In this document: piece after piece, positions 1 through 8,360 of the stretch
How positions within the stretch are numbered: the first letter of the stretch is position 1
How the letters are laid out: each line of letters starts with the position of its first letter
Notes under the pieces: model-generated
Databases searched by the model: none
Seen by the model: the letters and a program-made list of their open reading frames with translations, nothing else
Told to the model about the DNA's origin: nothing
Program-made: the position numbers and the translations under genes
Assembly (NCBI RefSeq): GCF_900766305.1
Contig: NZ_CAAFUZ010000064.1
Location: forward strand, 1 to 64,000
DNA: 64,000 nt
Reading direction: 5' to 3'
Source of the DNA: an uncultured Gemella sp.
Lineage (GTDB): Bacteria; Bacillota; Bacilli; Staphylococcales; Gemellaceae

Positions 1-1
1 A

Positions 2-316
2 GACGTAAAAGACGCAGCAGAAGACAAAGCAGAAGATGTAAAAGATGCTGTAGAAGATAAAGTAGAAGACGCAAAAGAAGTAGCGGAAGACGTAAAAGAC
101 GCAGCAGAAGACAAAGCAGAAGATGTAAAAGATGCTGTAGAAGATAAAGTAGAAGACGCAAAAGAAGTAGCAGAAGACGTGAAAGATGAAGCAGAAGACA
201 AAGTAGAAGCTGCAAAAGAAGTAGCGGAAGACGTGAAAGACGCAGCAGAAGACAAAGCAGAAGACGTAAAAGATGCTGTAGAAGAAAAAGCAGAGGATGC
301 TAAAGAAGTTGTTGAA
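2..316 (+). repeat. Tandem 87-bp coding repeats
   Basis: Copies at 2-88 and 89-175 differ at a single base. A third copy at 176-229 lacks exactly one 11-codon block, and a fourth, more diverged copy runs 230-316. Near-identity at synonymous sites points to recent expansion by recombination or slippage. More copies probably lie to the left of the window. Confidence 0.9.
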
Positions 317-424
317 GAAGAAGGGTTTGCTGGAAAACTATTTTCTAAAGTGAAAGAAGTGGCAGGAGATGTAAAAGAAGCTGCTGAAGATGCTATTGAA
401 GATGTAAAGAAAATGGTTAAATAA
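2..424 (+). CDS. Partial Glu/Lys/Ala/Asp-rich coiled-coil repeat protein (5' end outside window)
   Basis: The reading frame is open to the left edge, so only the C-terminal 140 residues are present; an internal GTG at 179 is not the start. The chain is built of EDVKDA/AEDK-type repeats with a 29-residue period that splits into 11+11+7 residues. That is the signature of hendecad-heptad helical rods, as in LEA-like and apolipoprotein-like proteins. The last 40 residues (from GFAGKLFSK) break the repeat and are amphipathic. No signal peptide, LPxTG motif or membrane segment is visible in this part. It is nearly all charged residues plus Ala and Val, so it is probably soluble or surface-associated and possibly stress-related; this is inference. 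Function unknown. Confidence 0.8.
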   Translation, partial: DVKDAAEDKAEDVKDAVEDKVEDAKEVAEDVKDAAEDKAEDVKDAVEDKVEDAKEVAEDVKDEAEDKVEAAKEVAEDVKDAAEDKAEDVKDAVEEKAEDAKEVVEEEGFAGKLFSKVKEVAGDVKEAAEDAIEDVKKMVK

Positions 425-492
425 TAAGACTATTATTTATTGAATTTTTTTAGAAAATTAGTAAATCTAAGCAATATTAAATAGGAATCTAT

Positions 493-537
493 ATAGGTAA
501 CTGGCAAAAGTAGAACTTAAGTCGGTTACCTATTTTT
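493..537 (+). terminator. Rho-independent terminator of the repeat protein gene
   Basis: A 9-bp stem (ATAGGTAAC / GTTACCTAT) encloses a loop of about 23 nt and is followed by TTTTAT. It lies about 70 bp after the stop codon of the coiled-coil gene. Confidence 0.6.
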
Positions 538-587
538 ATATAATTTTAGTAAAGGGACTCCGTTGGATATCGATTTTAACTTAACAC

Positions 588-625
588 AAAAAACATCGCC
601 ATGTGAAATGACGATGTTCTATTTT
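588..625 (-). terminator. Terminator of the lipoprotein gene, usable on both strands
   Basis: The inverted repeat AACATCG / CGATGTT (592-598, 612-618) is followed by T runs on either strand. It sits directly downstream of the stop codon of the minus-strand lipoprotein gene. Confidence 0.7.
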
Positions 626-1477
626 TTAATATAATTCGAATCTTTCTACGTAGTACATAGTTCTATTTGCTCCGCTTTCGTAGTTTTTATTGTTCAAGCG
701 AAGTGTCATCATACCCACAGGTTTTCTAGTAGCTATGTTTACGTATGGGATAAGGACTCTGTCACCTTTAACTTCCCATTTTTCCACCGGCATAAAGATT
801 GCATCAGTAGCTCCACCGTAACCAATATCACTTTTAGTTAAGAAGACTTGATCTTTAGCGAAGTATACAACTTTATTTTTATGATTCATCAATTTTTCTA
901 AGTTTTGTTTGCTGAAATCAGTAACTCTATTATTTAATTGAACAAATTCTATGTCTTTATCATTTTGTAATCTTTGTAGCACATCTTGTTTATGGAATGT
1001 TTGTGCATTGTATGTATTTAGTAAATCTAATACTTTAGTTAAGTTTATTTGTTTTACTACGTTATTGCTACCGTCGTTACTAGCGATAAATCTTACTACA
1101 TTGGCAGTACTGCTACCTTTTAGATTTAACATTCCGTATGCCATAGGTTGTAGAATTTCCCCTGCTTTAGCTAGGTTGTGTTTTCCATTTTGAGTAATTT
1201 GTTGGCTTGTAGTGTTTTTTCTAGTAGGAATTGCTATCTGATCTGTAGGTTTGTTATTAATAATATTTGTATTAACGTTGGTATGTGTTTGTTTAATATG
1301 ATCAACTTCTTTTTGTAGGTTAGCTAAAGAAGTTGGTGTTTCTTCAGTAGTTGCTACTTCTCTAGTTGCATTATTATTGTTGTTGTTATCAATTTTTTGT
1401 GCAACCTTGTCTGTGCAACCAGTCATAAGTCCGATTCCTAAAATAAATATACCTGTTGTTTTTAGAAGTTTGTTCAT
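626..1477 (-). CDS. Lipoprotein of unknown function
   Basis: The start is the ATG nine bases inside the longest frame, because GAAGGTGGAG lies at the right distance before it; this gives 283 residues. A short basic N-terminus (MNKLLK) and a hydrophobic stretch end in the lipobox LMTGC, so Cys21 should be lipidated and the protein held on the outer face of the membrane. An Asn-rich linker (six Asn in a row) follows, then a Thr/Asn-rich spacer and a folded region from about residue 100 ending with aromatic residues (YYVERFELY). I recognise no family. It stands alone between converging terminators, upstream of and divergent from the thiolase gene. Confidence 0.75.
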   Translation of the reverse strand: MNKLLKTTGIFILGIGLMTGCTDKVAQKIDNNNNNNATREVATTEETPTSLANLQKEVDHIKQTHTNVNTNIINNKPTDQIAIPTRKNTTSQQITQNGKHNLAKAGEILQPMAYGMLNLKGSSTANVVRFIASNDGSNNVVKQINLTKVLDLLNTYNAQTFHKQDVLQRLQNDKDIEFVQLNNRVTDFSKQNLEKLMNHKNKVVYFAKDQVFLTKSDIGYGGATDAIFMPVEKWEVKGDRVLIPYVNIATRKPVGMMTLRLNNKNYESGANRTMYYVERFELY

Positions 1478-1703
1478 ATTCTCCACCTTCTTTTGTATAA
1501 CTTCTTTATATTCATATTATACATCTCTAAATTACAAAAAACAACCTTTTATTACAAAAATATTACATTTTTATTACAAAGATATTTAATGAATGTTACA
1601 ATGGTGTAATTTTTTGGATCAGCCTAGTTTTGTTGCATTATTTGATGAAGTCTATTTTTTATAGTAAAATATACTAGTAAAATAAATTTAGGAGATAAAA
1701 AAC

Positions 1704-2882
1704 ATGAATAGAGTTGCTATTGTAAGTGCAAAAAGAACTGCTATAGGAAGTTTTGGAGGAAGTTTAAAAGATGTTTCTGCTGCGAAAATCGGTGGAGATC
1801 TTGTGAAACAAGCATTAGAAAGTGTAAATTTAGATCCAAATCTTGTTGATGAAATTATATTCGGTAATGTTTTACAGACTGGTCTTGGTCAGAATGTAGC
1901 AAGACAAATTGCTGTTAATGCAGGTATTCCAAAAGAGAAAAGCGCCTTTGTTGTGAATAAGGTTTGTGGATCAGGACTAAAGAGCGTTGTTCTTGGAGTT
2001 CAATCTATTATGGTAGGAGATAATGACATCGTAGTTTGCGGTGGAGTAGAGAATATGAGTGCGGCGCCACACTATACGAAAAATGCTCGTTTTGGTCAAA
2101 AACTAGGTAGCTTTGAATTAGAAGATACTATAATCAATGATGGTCTGACTGATGCTTTTGAGAATTATCACATGGGTATTACTGCCGAAAATATCGCAGA
2201 ACAATACGAAATTACAAGAGAAGAACAAGACGAATTTGCTCTAGCAAGTCAAAAAAAGGCAGCTTTAGCAATCGAGAATAATCTATTTTCTGAGGAAATT
2301 GCTCCGATAACTATTAAAACAAGACGTGAGGAGATTGTTTTCGATACAGATGAATATGTCCGAGGAAATACAACATTAGAAACCCTAGCTAAACTACGTC
2401 CAGCTTTCAAAAAAGATGGAACTGTAACAGCGGGGAATGCTTCAGGAATTAATGATGGAGCTGCTTGTGTAATTCTAATGAATGAAAAACGTGCCAAAGA
2501 ACTAGGTTTAGATGTTCTTTGTTACATTGAAGGTTATGCCTCTGCAGGTTTAGATAATAAAGTAATGGGACTAGGGCCAGTACCTGCAACACAAAAAGTT
2601 CTAGAAAAATTAAGTTTAAATATTGAAGATATTGATTTATTTGAAATGAACGAAGCCTTCGCGGCACAATCTATAGCCGTAACACGTTTATTAAACTTAG
2701 ATACTACTAAGGTTAATACGCGTGGTGGTGCAATAGCACTAGGGCATCCAATAGGAGCGAGTGGTTGCCGTGTTTTAGTTACATTAGTTCATGCACTAAT
2801 TAAAGATAACAAAGAAAAAGGTCTATGCTCACTTTGTATAGGTGGAGGTCAAGGTATCTCTATGGTTGTTTCTAGAAAATAA
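1704..2882 (+). CDS. Acetyl-CoA C-acetyltransferase (thiolase)
   Basis: Condenses two acetyl-CoA to acetoacetyl-CoA (or the reverse) in the cytosol; in Gram-positive cocci this usually feeds the mevalonate route to isoprenoids. The 392-residue length is typical of biosynthetic thiolases. The catalytic set is complete: Cys88 in VCGSG, the NEAFAAQ motif, His348 in GHPIGASG and Cys378 in CIGGGQG. The ribosome binding site TTAGGAG precedes the ATG. It is monocistronic here, with no HMG-CoA synthase or reductase nearby, so its pathway is not shown by context. The symbols atoB, mvaC or thlA are used for such genes. Confidence 0.93.
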   Translation: MNRVAIVSAKRTAIGSFGGSLKDVSAAKIGGDLVKQALESVNLDPNLVDEIIFGNVLQTGLGQNVARQIAVNAGIPKEKSAFVVNKVCGSGLKSVVLGVQSIMVGDNDIVVCGGVENMSAAPHYTKNARFGQKLGSFELEDTIINDGLTDAFENYHMGITAENIAEQYEITREEQDEFALASQKKAALAIENNLFSEEIAPITIKTRREEIVFDTDEYVRGNTTLETLAKLRPAFKKDGTVTAGNASGINDGAACVILMNEKRAKELGLDVLCYIEGYASAGLDNKVMGLGPVPATQKVLEKLSLNIEDIDLFEMNEAFAAQSIAVTRLLNLDTTKVNTRGGAIALGHPIGASGCRVLVTLVHALIKDNKEKGLCSLCIGGGQGISMVVSRK

Positions 2883-2888
2883 TTACAG

Positions 2889-3006
2889 AGAGTGATTCAA
2901 AAATTGTGATTTTGTACAAATCGATTTTGTTTGAATCATCCTCCGCAAAGTTTATTAAATATTTGAAAAACTTTAAAAAACAAATTTAGATATCTATAAA
3001 CTGCTG
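2889..3006. repeat. Intergenic palindromic repeat, copy A (modules 1 and 2)
   Basis: Module 1 (about 2889-2942) is an imperfect palindrome with ends AGTGATTCAAA / TTTGAATCAT. Module 2 (about 2944-3006) has ends resembling AGTTTATTAAATAT / AGATATCTATAAACTG around a central AACTTTAAA. The same two-module design recurs at 4969, 13728, 16122 and 23912. This copy is the most diverged. Module 1 may also terminate the thiolase transcript, although its T run is weak. Confidence 0.7.
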
Positions 3007-3162
3007 ATTATTATGAAATTTTTTTAAAAGCTAGAATATTAGGTTCGGCTCTGTATGAAAAGGCTTAAATCTCGTGAAAGTTAAAGTTCTTTATAAAAAT
3101 AATTGTCTATTAGCTAATAAAGTGTTAAAATAGACAAGTGATTATTTTTAAGGAGAAATATT

Positions 3163-3804
3163 GTGAATAAATTCATGAAAGAACATGGACAAGTTATTTT
3201 GTGGTTTATCTTTTTAGTATTTATGATAATATCACTTAGCATGGTGTTTACTCATGGTATTAGGTACGCTATTGTCGTATTTATATTAAGTTTTATACTA
3301 TTATGTCCACCTATTGTAAAACTTATTCAACGAAAAACGCGTTTGAAAAAAGTTGTATTAGGTGCTGTAAGTGCACTTGTTATGATGTTAACAATGCTAA
3401 TGACAAATCATTTTAGTGAAGCTAGAAAAGAAGAACAAAGAAAAACTTTCCAAGAGAAAAAAGAAGAACGTGATAAAAAAGTAGAAGAACAATCTTCTGA
3501 AGAGAAAAAAGAAGAAAATTCAACAGAAAATAAAGAACAACAAATAGCTCCACCACCTCCATCTAAAAAAAGAATAGATGAAAGTGATAATGAGAAAAAA
3601 GAAGTTGTTCAAGTAGCTCAAAACCAACAACCTCAACAACAACAGTTACAACAACCTAGAAAGGTTATTGTTAGAGCTAGTAAAAAGAGTGGTTACTACT
3701 ATACTCCAACACACCCTTCTTATAACAATGTTGCAGCTACCAACCTATTAGTCTTTAATTCAGAAGAATCTGCTCAAAAAGCAGGGTATAGAAGAGCTGT
3801 ATAA
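3163..3804 (+). CDS. Membrane protein with charged linker and C-terminal sunset-like domain
   Basis: Starts at GTG, preceded by AAGGAG. Residues 13-57 form two hydrophobic segments and 66-82 a third, suggesting three membrane passes. A long Lys/Glu-rich, then Gln/Pro-rich linker (about 85-165) follows. The last 40 residues have the pattern YYYTPTHPSY...VFNSEESAQKAGYRRA. This matches the short domain seen at the ends of secreted nucleases and other surface proteins (sunset or Ada-like family), here without cysteines. The role is unknown; the tail presumably faces outward. It is monocistronic, followed by two strong terminators. Confidence 0.75.
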   Translation: MNKFMKEHGQVILWFIFLVFMIISLSMVFTHGIRYAIVVFILSFILLCPPIVKLIQRKTRLKKVVLGAVSALVMMLTMLMTNHFSEARKEEQRKTFQEKKEERDKKVEEQSSEEKKEENSTENKEQQIAPPPPSKKRIDESDNEKKEVVQVAQNQQPQQQQLQQPRKVIVRASKKSGYYYTPTHPSYNNVAATNLLVFNSEESAQKAGYRRAV

Positions 3805-3810
3805 TAGACG

Positions 3811-3846
3811 AAAGATCTCAGATGAAATGTCTGAGGTCTTTTTTTT
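3811..3846 (+). terminator. Terminator after the sunset-domain membrane protein
   Basis: A 10-bp stem AGATCTCAGA / TCTGAGGTCT (one T-G wobble) with a 7-nt loop is followed by eight T. It lies just after the stop codon. Confidence 0.9.
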
Positions 3847-3855
3847 AATAAAAAT

Positions 3856-3886
3856 AAAAAAACGTGTTTGGGGAACACGTTTTTCG
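3856..3886. terminator. Second, bidirectional terminator
   Basis: AAAAAACGTGTT / AACACGTTTTT around a TGGGG loop gives A and T runs on both sides, so it can act on either strand. Confidence 0.75.
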
Positions 3887-4209
3887 GGTGAACTAAATTA
3901 AGTTCTAAGCAATTTCTTGCTTGTTTATATCTAATCTTATATACAAATAACAAAAGAGTTTTTCAACTCTTTAAAAGGGAGAATGGCTTGCCTAGGGAGC
4001 GACAAGCCACATTATGAAAAAAATTAAAAAGTTTTATTATCTGTTAATATCATAAAGAATTAACCGAAATATTGGTTTAAACAAAAATAATTTCAAACTT
4101 AAAAGGGAGAAACGACAAGTGTCGTTAAGAATGAAATTTCATTACTTTTGTTTAGGTACTCATTATATACCTCTTACTTAAAATATACTTAAAATTTTTT
4201 AAGGAATAT
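3887..4209. other. Gene-free interval with several hairpins and a repeated 13-mer
   Basis: No convincing ORF lies between the terminators and the end of ung. Visible structures are AAAGAGTT / AACTCTTT (3953-3972), GGCTTG / CAAGCC (3985-4008) and AACGAC / GTCGTT (4111-4126). The 13-mer TTAAAAGGGAGAA occurs at 3971 and 4099, each time followed directly by one of these hairpins. This could be small RNA sequence, but no clear promoter was identified. Confidence 0.5.
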
Positions 4210-4896
4210 TTAAAAAAATGAAATTTGCTCGTTTGTTTTCATTTTTAATTCAAAGTCTATTTTTCCCCTGTTGTGAGTGCTCAAATAATCATTGATTTGA
4301 GAGAAGACTTTGCTTCCGAAAAAGCCACGGTATGCGGATAGTGGACTCGGATGTGCTGATTCAATAATCAAATGTTTTGAAGAATCAATTAGTTTATTTT
4401 TACTTCTTGCGTAAGCTCCCCATAAAACAAAGACTACATTTTCATTTTTTTCAGAAATATTTTCAATTATGTAATCCGTAAAATTTTCCCAGCCCATCTT
4501 GCTGTGACTCGCAGGAGAATTTTTTTCAACAGTAAGAACCGCATTAAGAAGGAATACTCCCTGGTTAAACCAAGATTCGAGATTTCCTGTTTTTGCTGGA
4601 TTTATACCTAAGTCATCATGAAGCTCTTTGTAAATATTTATAAGACTTTTTGGAAGTGGAACGCCATCATTTACAGAGAAGCTTAATCCGCAAGCTTGAT
4701 CAGGATTATGATAAGGATCTTGCCCTAATATTACGACTTTAATATCTTCTAATGCTAAGTCAAAAACCCTAAAAACCTGCTCTTTTGGAGGGTAGATTGT
4801 TGTAGTAAGACGTTTTTCATCTATTTTTTTTACTAATTTATTAAGTTCATCTATCTTCGGATAATTTTTTATTACTTCATTCCAACTACTATGCAT
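4210..4896 (-). CDS. ung: Uracil-DNA glycosylase
   Basis: Removes uracil from DNA as the first step of base excision repair. The 228-residue length is standard for family 1. The water-activating loop GQDPYHNPDQA, the uracil-binding FVLWG and the DNA-intercalating HPSPLSAYRGFFG motif are all present. The ribosome binding site AAGGAG precedes the ATG. It is transcribed alone, with the palindromic repeat B upstream. Confidence 0.97.
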   Translation of the reverse strand: MHSSWNEVIKNYPKIDELNKLVKKIDEKRLTTTIYPPKEQVFRVFDLALEDIKVVILGQDPYHNPDQACGLSFSVNDGVPLPKSLINIYKELHDDLGINPAKTGNLESWFNQGVFLLNAVLTVEKNSPASHSKMGWENFTDYIIENISEKNENVVFVLWGAYARSKNKLIDSSKHLIIESAHPSPLSAYRGFFGSKVFSQINDYLSTHNRGKIDFELKMKTNEQISFF

Positions 4897-4968
4897 ATAA
4901 AACTCCTTAAAATTACTGCTTTGTTAAAGTATATCATAGTTAAATATATAATAAAATAGGAGTGATTC

Positions 4969-5135
4969 GATGAAATTGATTTTTTACAATCAATATTATC
5001 GATTCACTCCTTATAGACGCAGTGGTTTATTGATATCTAAATTCGCTTTATAGAAGCTTTTTAGATATCTAATAAACTGTGCGAGGGTGACTCGACAAAA
5101 TCGATTTCTACGAAATAACGATTTTTGATTCACTC
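4969..5135. repeat. Intergenic palindromic repeat, copy B (module 1 - module 2 - module 1)
   Basis: Two module 1 palindromes (4969-5010, ends GGAGTGATTCGAT / ATCGATTCACTCC; and 5086-5135, ends GGTGACTCGA / TTGATTCACTCC) flank a 66-bp module 2 (5018-5083). Module 2 matches the reverse complement of 23967-24032 at 63 of 66 positions. The element fills the gap between ung and pepF, and its right arm reaches to within a few bases of the pepF stop codon, where it may serve as terminator. Confidence 0.88.
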
Positions 5136-5136
5136 C

Positions 5137-6945
5137 TTATTTATTTAATTCATCTGTTAAGTTGTAAAGTTCATCTACTAGGTGACCAACATAAGCGATA
5201 GCTTCTTTAAGTGGTTCATCAGTGCTTACATCACAACCTGCAAGTTTTGAAAGATCTAAAGCTGACATGCTGCTTCCTTTAGAAAGAACATTTAACCAAG
5301 TGTCAGCATAAGAACTGTCGTTATCGATCTTATTAGCGATAGCTGTACCAATTGTTAATCCTGCAGAGTAAGTGTATGGATATAGTCCCATGTAGTAGTG
5401 AGGTTGTCTCATCCAAGTAAGCTCTGCACCTTCATTAACTACTAAACTATCTCCGAAGAACTCTTCCATAACGTTGCGTTTTACTTCAGAAAGAACATCA
5501 GCAGTTAACATTTCGTTGTTATCTACCATTTTGTAGATTCTATCTTGATAAACAGCTTCTAAGTAGTGTGTTACCATATTGTGGAAGTACGTTCTACTAA
5601 TCATGTTGCTGATAACCCAACGTTTGAAACGAGCATCAGTGTTAGTTTTTAGTAGGTAGTTAGATACGATAACCTCGTTACAAGTTGATGGAGCTTCAAC
5701 GAAGTATAGTGGGCAATCGTTGTTTAACATTGTTTGGTGTTTACCTGTACTCATGAAGTGATACGCATGTCCAAGTTCGTGAGCAAGAACGAAAACTTCA
5801 TTCATTTTTCCAGTCCAAGAAAGTAGGATAAATCCAGCTACATTAGGAACTGTTGCGCAGAATCCACCAGTACTTTTCCCGATGTTTTGAGGGAAGTCAG
5901 TCCAACGTTTATCATAACTTTCATCGATCATTTTAACGTAGTCTTCACCAAGAACACCAAGTGCTTTTTTAAGGTAAGAACGAGATTCGTCGATAGTCAT
6001 ATCAACTTCGAAATCTGGATCAAGGTTAATTTTACAGTCTGCGAACTGCATATCTTCAATTTTGTGTTCGCGAGCTAGAAGCTTAATGTAACGTCGAATA
6101 TGAGGTGCTAAATCTGTCATAAGAGTACGAATTTGACGATCATATAATTCGCGGTTACCATCTTGCTCTGCTAATAGGTAGTCGATAACACTATCATAAC
6201 CACGCATTGTAGCTAGCATTTTTTCTTTTTTGATTTGTGAAATATATTCATTTGCTGAAGTGTTTTTATAAGTATTTAATGTTTTATAGAAACTTTTCGC
6301 AGCATTGCGGCGCACTTCAGTATCGTTGTCCATTTCGTGTAAGTTTTCGTATAGTACGAAGCTATTTTCGAAAGTTTTTCCATTTGCTTCGAAGCTGTCG
6401 AATTGCATATCTTCGTGCTTAGTTACCTCGTATAGATTGTAGTAACCAGGAAGACTCTCGTAGTTTGCGATTACTTGTTCAGCTTCTTTTGATAATGTAT
6501 GTTTTTTCTCCTGAATGATTTTTTCGAAGTAGTATTCTAAATCAGGACGATAGTTTTTCACGAAATCTTTGATGAATTGTTCATCTAGTTCTACAAGTTC
6601 AGTATCGAAGAAACTTAAATTCCCCGCCCATAAAGTAGAAACATCTTCAAATAGTGTTACATTTTGTACAACATTGTCATTAAATCTATCCACCGCCATT
6701 GGTAATTCAGCGTAGTGAGATAGTTTATAATATTCTTCATATAGTTCTTCATATTTTTTAACGGCAGTATCTAAAGTCGCGTGATCCGCTAATTTTCCTT
6801 CGTAAGCAGCCTTGAAATCTAAGATTTCCTTTTTAATATTCTCAAGGCTTGCTTTAAAATCTTCATCAGTTTTGTATAGAAGAGTCATATCCCAAGTATA
6901 TTTCTCTTCGACTTCATTTCTTGGTATTAATTTCATTTCAGTCAT
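5137..6945 (-). CDS. pepF: Oligoendopeptidase F (M3B zinc metallopeptidase)
   Basis: Cytosolic metallopeptidase that trims oligopeptides, typically about 7-17 residues long in this family. At 602 residues it is full length. The zinc site HELGHAYH is visible, and the third ligand is expected in the downstream VEAPSTCNEV helix. The N-terminal two thirds is the helical oligopeptidase F domain. AGGAGGT lies eight bases before the ATG. It is monocistronic, in an amino acid and housekeeping setting; it may also degrade signal peptides or peptide pheromones, which is inference from relatives. Confidence 0.95.
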   Translation of the reverse strand: MTEMKLIPRNEVEEKYTWDMTLLYKTDEDFKASLENIKKEILDFKAAYEGKLADHATLDTAVKKYEELYEEYYKLSHYAELPMAVDRFNDNVVQNVTLFEDVSTLWAGNLSFFDTELVELDEQFIKDFVKNYRPDLEYYFEKIIQEKKHTLSKEAEQVIANYESLPGYYNLYEVTKHEDMQFDSFEANGKTFENSFVLYENLHEMDNDTEVRRNAAKSFYKTLNTYKNTSANEYISQIKKEKMLATMRGYDSVIDYLLAEQDGNRELYDRQIRTLMTDLAPHIRRYIKLLAREHKIEDMQFADCKINLDPDFEVDMTIDESRSYLKKALGVLGEDYVKMIDESYDKRWTDFPQNIGKSTGGFCATVPNVAGFILLSWTGKMNEVFVLAHELGHAYHFMSTGKHQTMLNNDCPLYFVEAPSTCNEVIVSNYLLKTNTDARFKRWVISNMISRTYFHNMVTHYLEAVYQDRIYKMVDNNEMLTADVLSEVKRNVMEEFFGDSLVVNEGAELTWMRQPHYYMGLYPYTYSAGLTIGTAIANKIDNDSSYADTWLNVLSKGSSMSALDLSKLAGCDVSTDEPLKEAIAYVGHLVDELYNLTDELNK

Positions 6946-7193
6946 AGTTTACCTCCTGCAAATTATAATTATATAGTCGTTTGACTTAAATACTATTATA
7001 ATATGATATGTAGTATAAGTCTATATAATATTGATAGCTATAAAGACTATTGAGAAATTTATATAGAAGTAAAGTTTCCACAGCGTTAATATAAGTTGAT
7101 TTGAGAAATATTGGTTAAAGTTAAAGTTTACTCTACAAATTTTTTAGGTTATAATTTTAATTAGTAGATTTATTAAAAAAAGCGAGGTATCTT

Positions 7194-8288
7194 ATGAAAA
7201 TAGCAGTAGTAGGTGGGGGAATAGTAGGAGCTACATGTGCTTATTATTTGTCAAAAGAACAAAAAAATGAAATAGTAGTTTTTGATTATGGTGTAGGTCA
7301 AGCTACAAAAGCTTCGGCTGGGATTATAAGTCCGTGGTTTTCTAAAAGACGTAATAAACCTTGGTATAAGATGGCTAGACTAGGTGCTGATTTTTATTTG
7401 AAATTAGTTAAAGATTTAGAAGATGATGGCTACAATACTGACTTTTATTCACAATGTGGAGTGTATTTATTGAAAAAAAATGAAGATAAGCTACCTGAGT
7501 TAAAAGAACTTGCTGAAAGTCGTAAAGAATTATCACCGATGATAGGAGATTTAGAGATAATCTCAAAAGAAGAGGTACAAAAGGTTATTCCTAGCTTTGA
7601 TAACAATGGAGACGTATTGTATGCGAGTGGTGGAGGACGAGTAGAAGGAGAGAGATTCGTTAATACTTTACTTAATGCCTCGAAAGCTAATGTTGTTAAA
7701 GAGAAAGTTAGTCTAAAGGTTGTGGGGGATAAATACGAGATTAATGGACAGGTTTTTGATGTAGTCGTGCTTGCGACTGGTGCGTGGTTAAAAGATATAC
7801 TAGCGCCTCTTGGATTTGAAGTTGATGTTCGTCCGCAAAAAGGTCAACTAAGGGATTATAAAGTTTCTGATGAAAATACAGGATCTTATCCAGTTATTAT
7901 GCCTGAGGGTGAATTGGATATTATTCCATTTGAAAAAGGTGTTGTTAGTGTTGGAGCGACACACGAAAATGATATGGGATTTGATTTAACTGTTGATAAA
8001 CAGCAACTTGATGCTTTTGGTGAAGAAGCGGAGAACTTCTTAGGTGAATTGAAAAATGCACAAATAATAAATGAACGTGTTGGAATCAGGGCTTATACTA
8101 GTGATTATTCTCCATTCTTTGGTGAAGTTCCAACATTGGAAAATGTCTATGCGATTAGCGGTCTTGGTTCTTCAGGGTTAACTACAGGTCCGATAATTGG
8201 CTATAGTATAGCGAATATTATTTTAGGTAATGATATAGAATTAGATCCACAAGATTATAATATCGAAAACTATATAATACGTAAGTAA
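7194..8288 (+). CDS. FAD-dependent oxidoreductase of the DAO family
   Basis: The N-terminus IAVVGGGIVGATCAYYL is a Rossmann dinucleotide-binding motif, and the C-terminus GLGSSGLTTGPIIGYSIA closes the FAD site as in D-amino acid dehydrogenases and glycine/sarcosine oxidases. The 364-residue length fits that family. The substrate cannot be read from sequence; a D-amino acid or glycine-type amine is most likely. GCGAGGT acts as ribosome binding site. It is a single gene converging on the glpT-like transporter across a shared terminator. Confidence 0.85.
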   Translation: MKIAVVGGGIVGATCAYYLSKEQKNEIVVFDYGVGQATKASAGIISPWFSKRRNKPWYKMARLGADFYLKLVKDLEDDGYNTDFYSQCGVYLLKKNEDKLPELKELAESRKELSPMIGDLEIISKEEVQKVIPSFDNNGDVLYASGGGRVEGERFVNTLLNASKANVVKEKVSLKVVGDKYEINGQVFDVVVLATGAWLKDILAPLGFEVDVRPQKGQLRDYKVSDENTGSYPVIMPEGELDIIPFEKGVVSVGATHENDMGFDLTVDKQQLDAFGEEAENFLGELKNAQIINERVGIRAYTSDYSPFFGEVPTLENVYAISGLGSSGLTTGPIIGYSIANIILGNDIELDPQDYNIENYIIRK

Positions 8289-8309
8289 GGATATTAACAT
8301 AGCTAGAAG

Positions 8310-8342
8310 AAAAAGCACTGAACGATTTGTTCAGTGCTTTTT
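8310..8342. terminator. Bidirectional terminator between the FAD oxidoreductase and transporter genes
   Basis: A perfect 12-bp stem AAAGCACTGAAC / GTTCAGTGCTTT with a 5-nt loop has A and T runs on its flanks and serves two convergent genes. Confidence 0.93.
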
Positions 8343-8360
8343 GATGTTTTCAATTGTTAA

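Noticed and set aside
2-316. Possible CRISPR-like direct repeats at the left edge
   Set aside because: The 87-bp repeats are contiguous, without spacers, and stay in one coding frame; they encode a coiled-coil protein.
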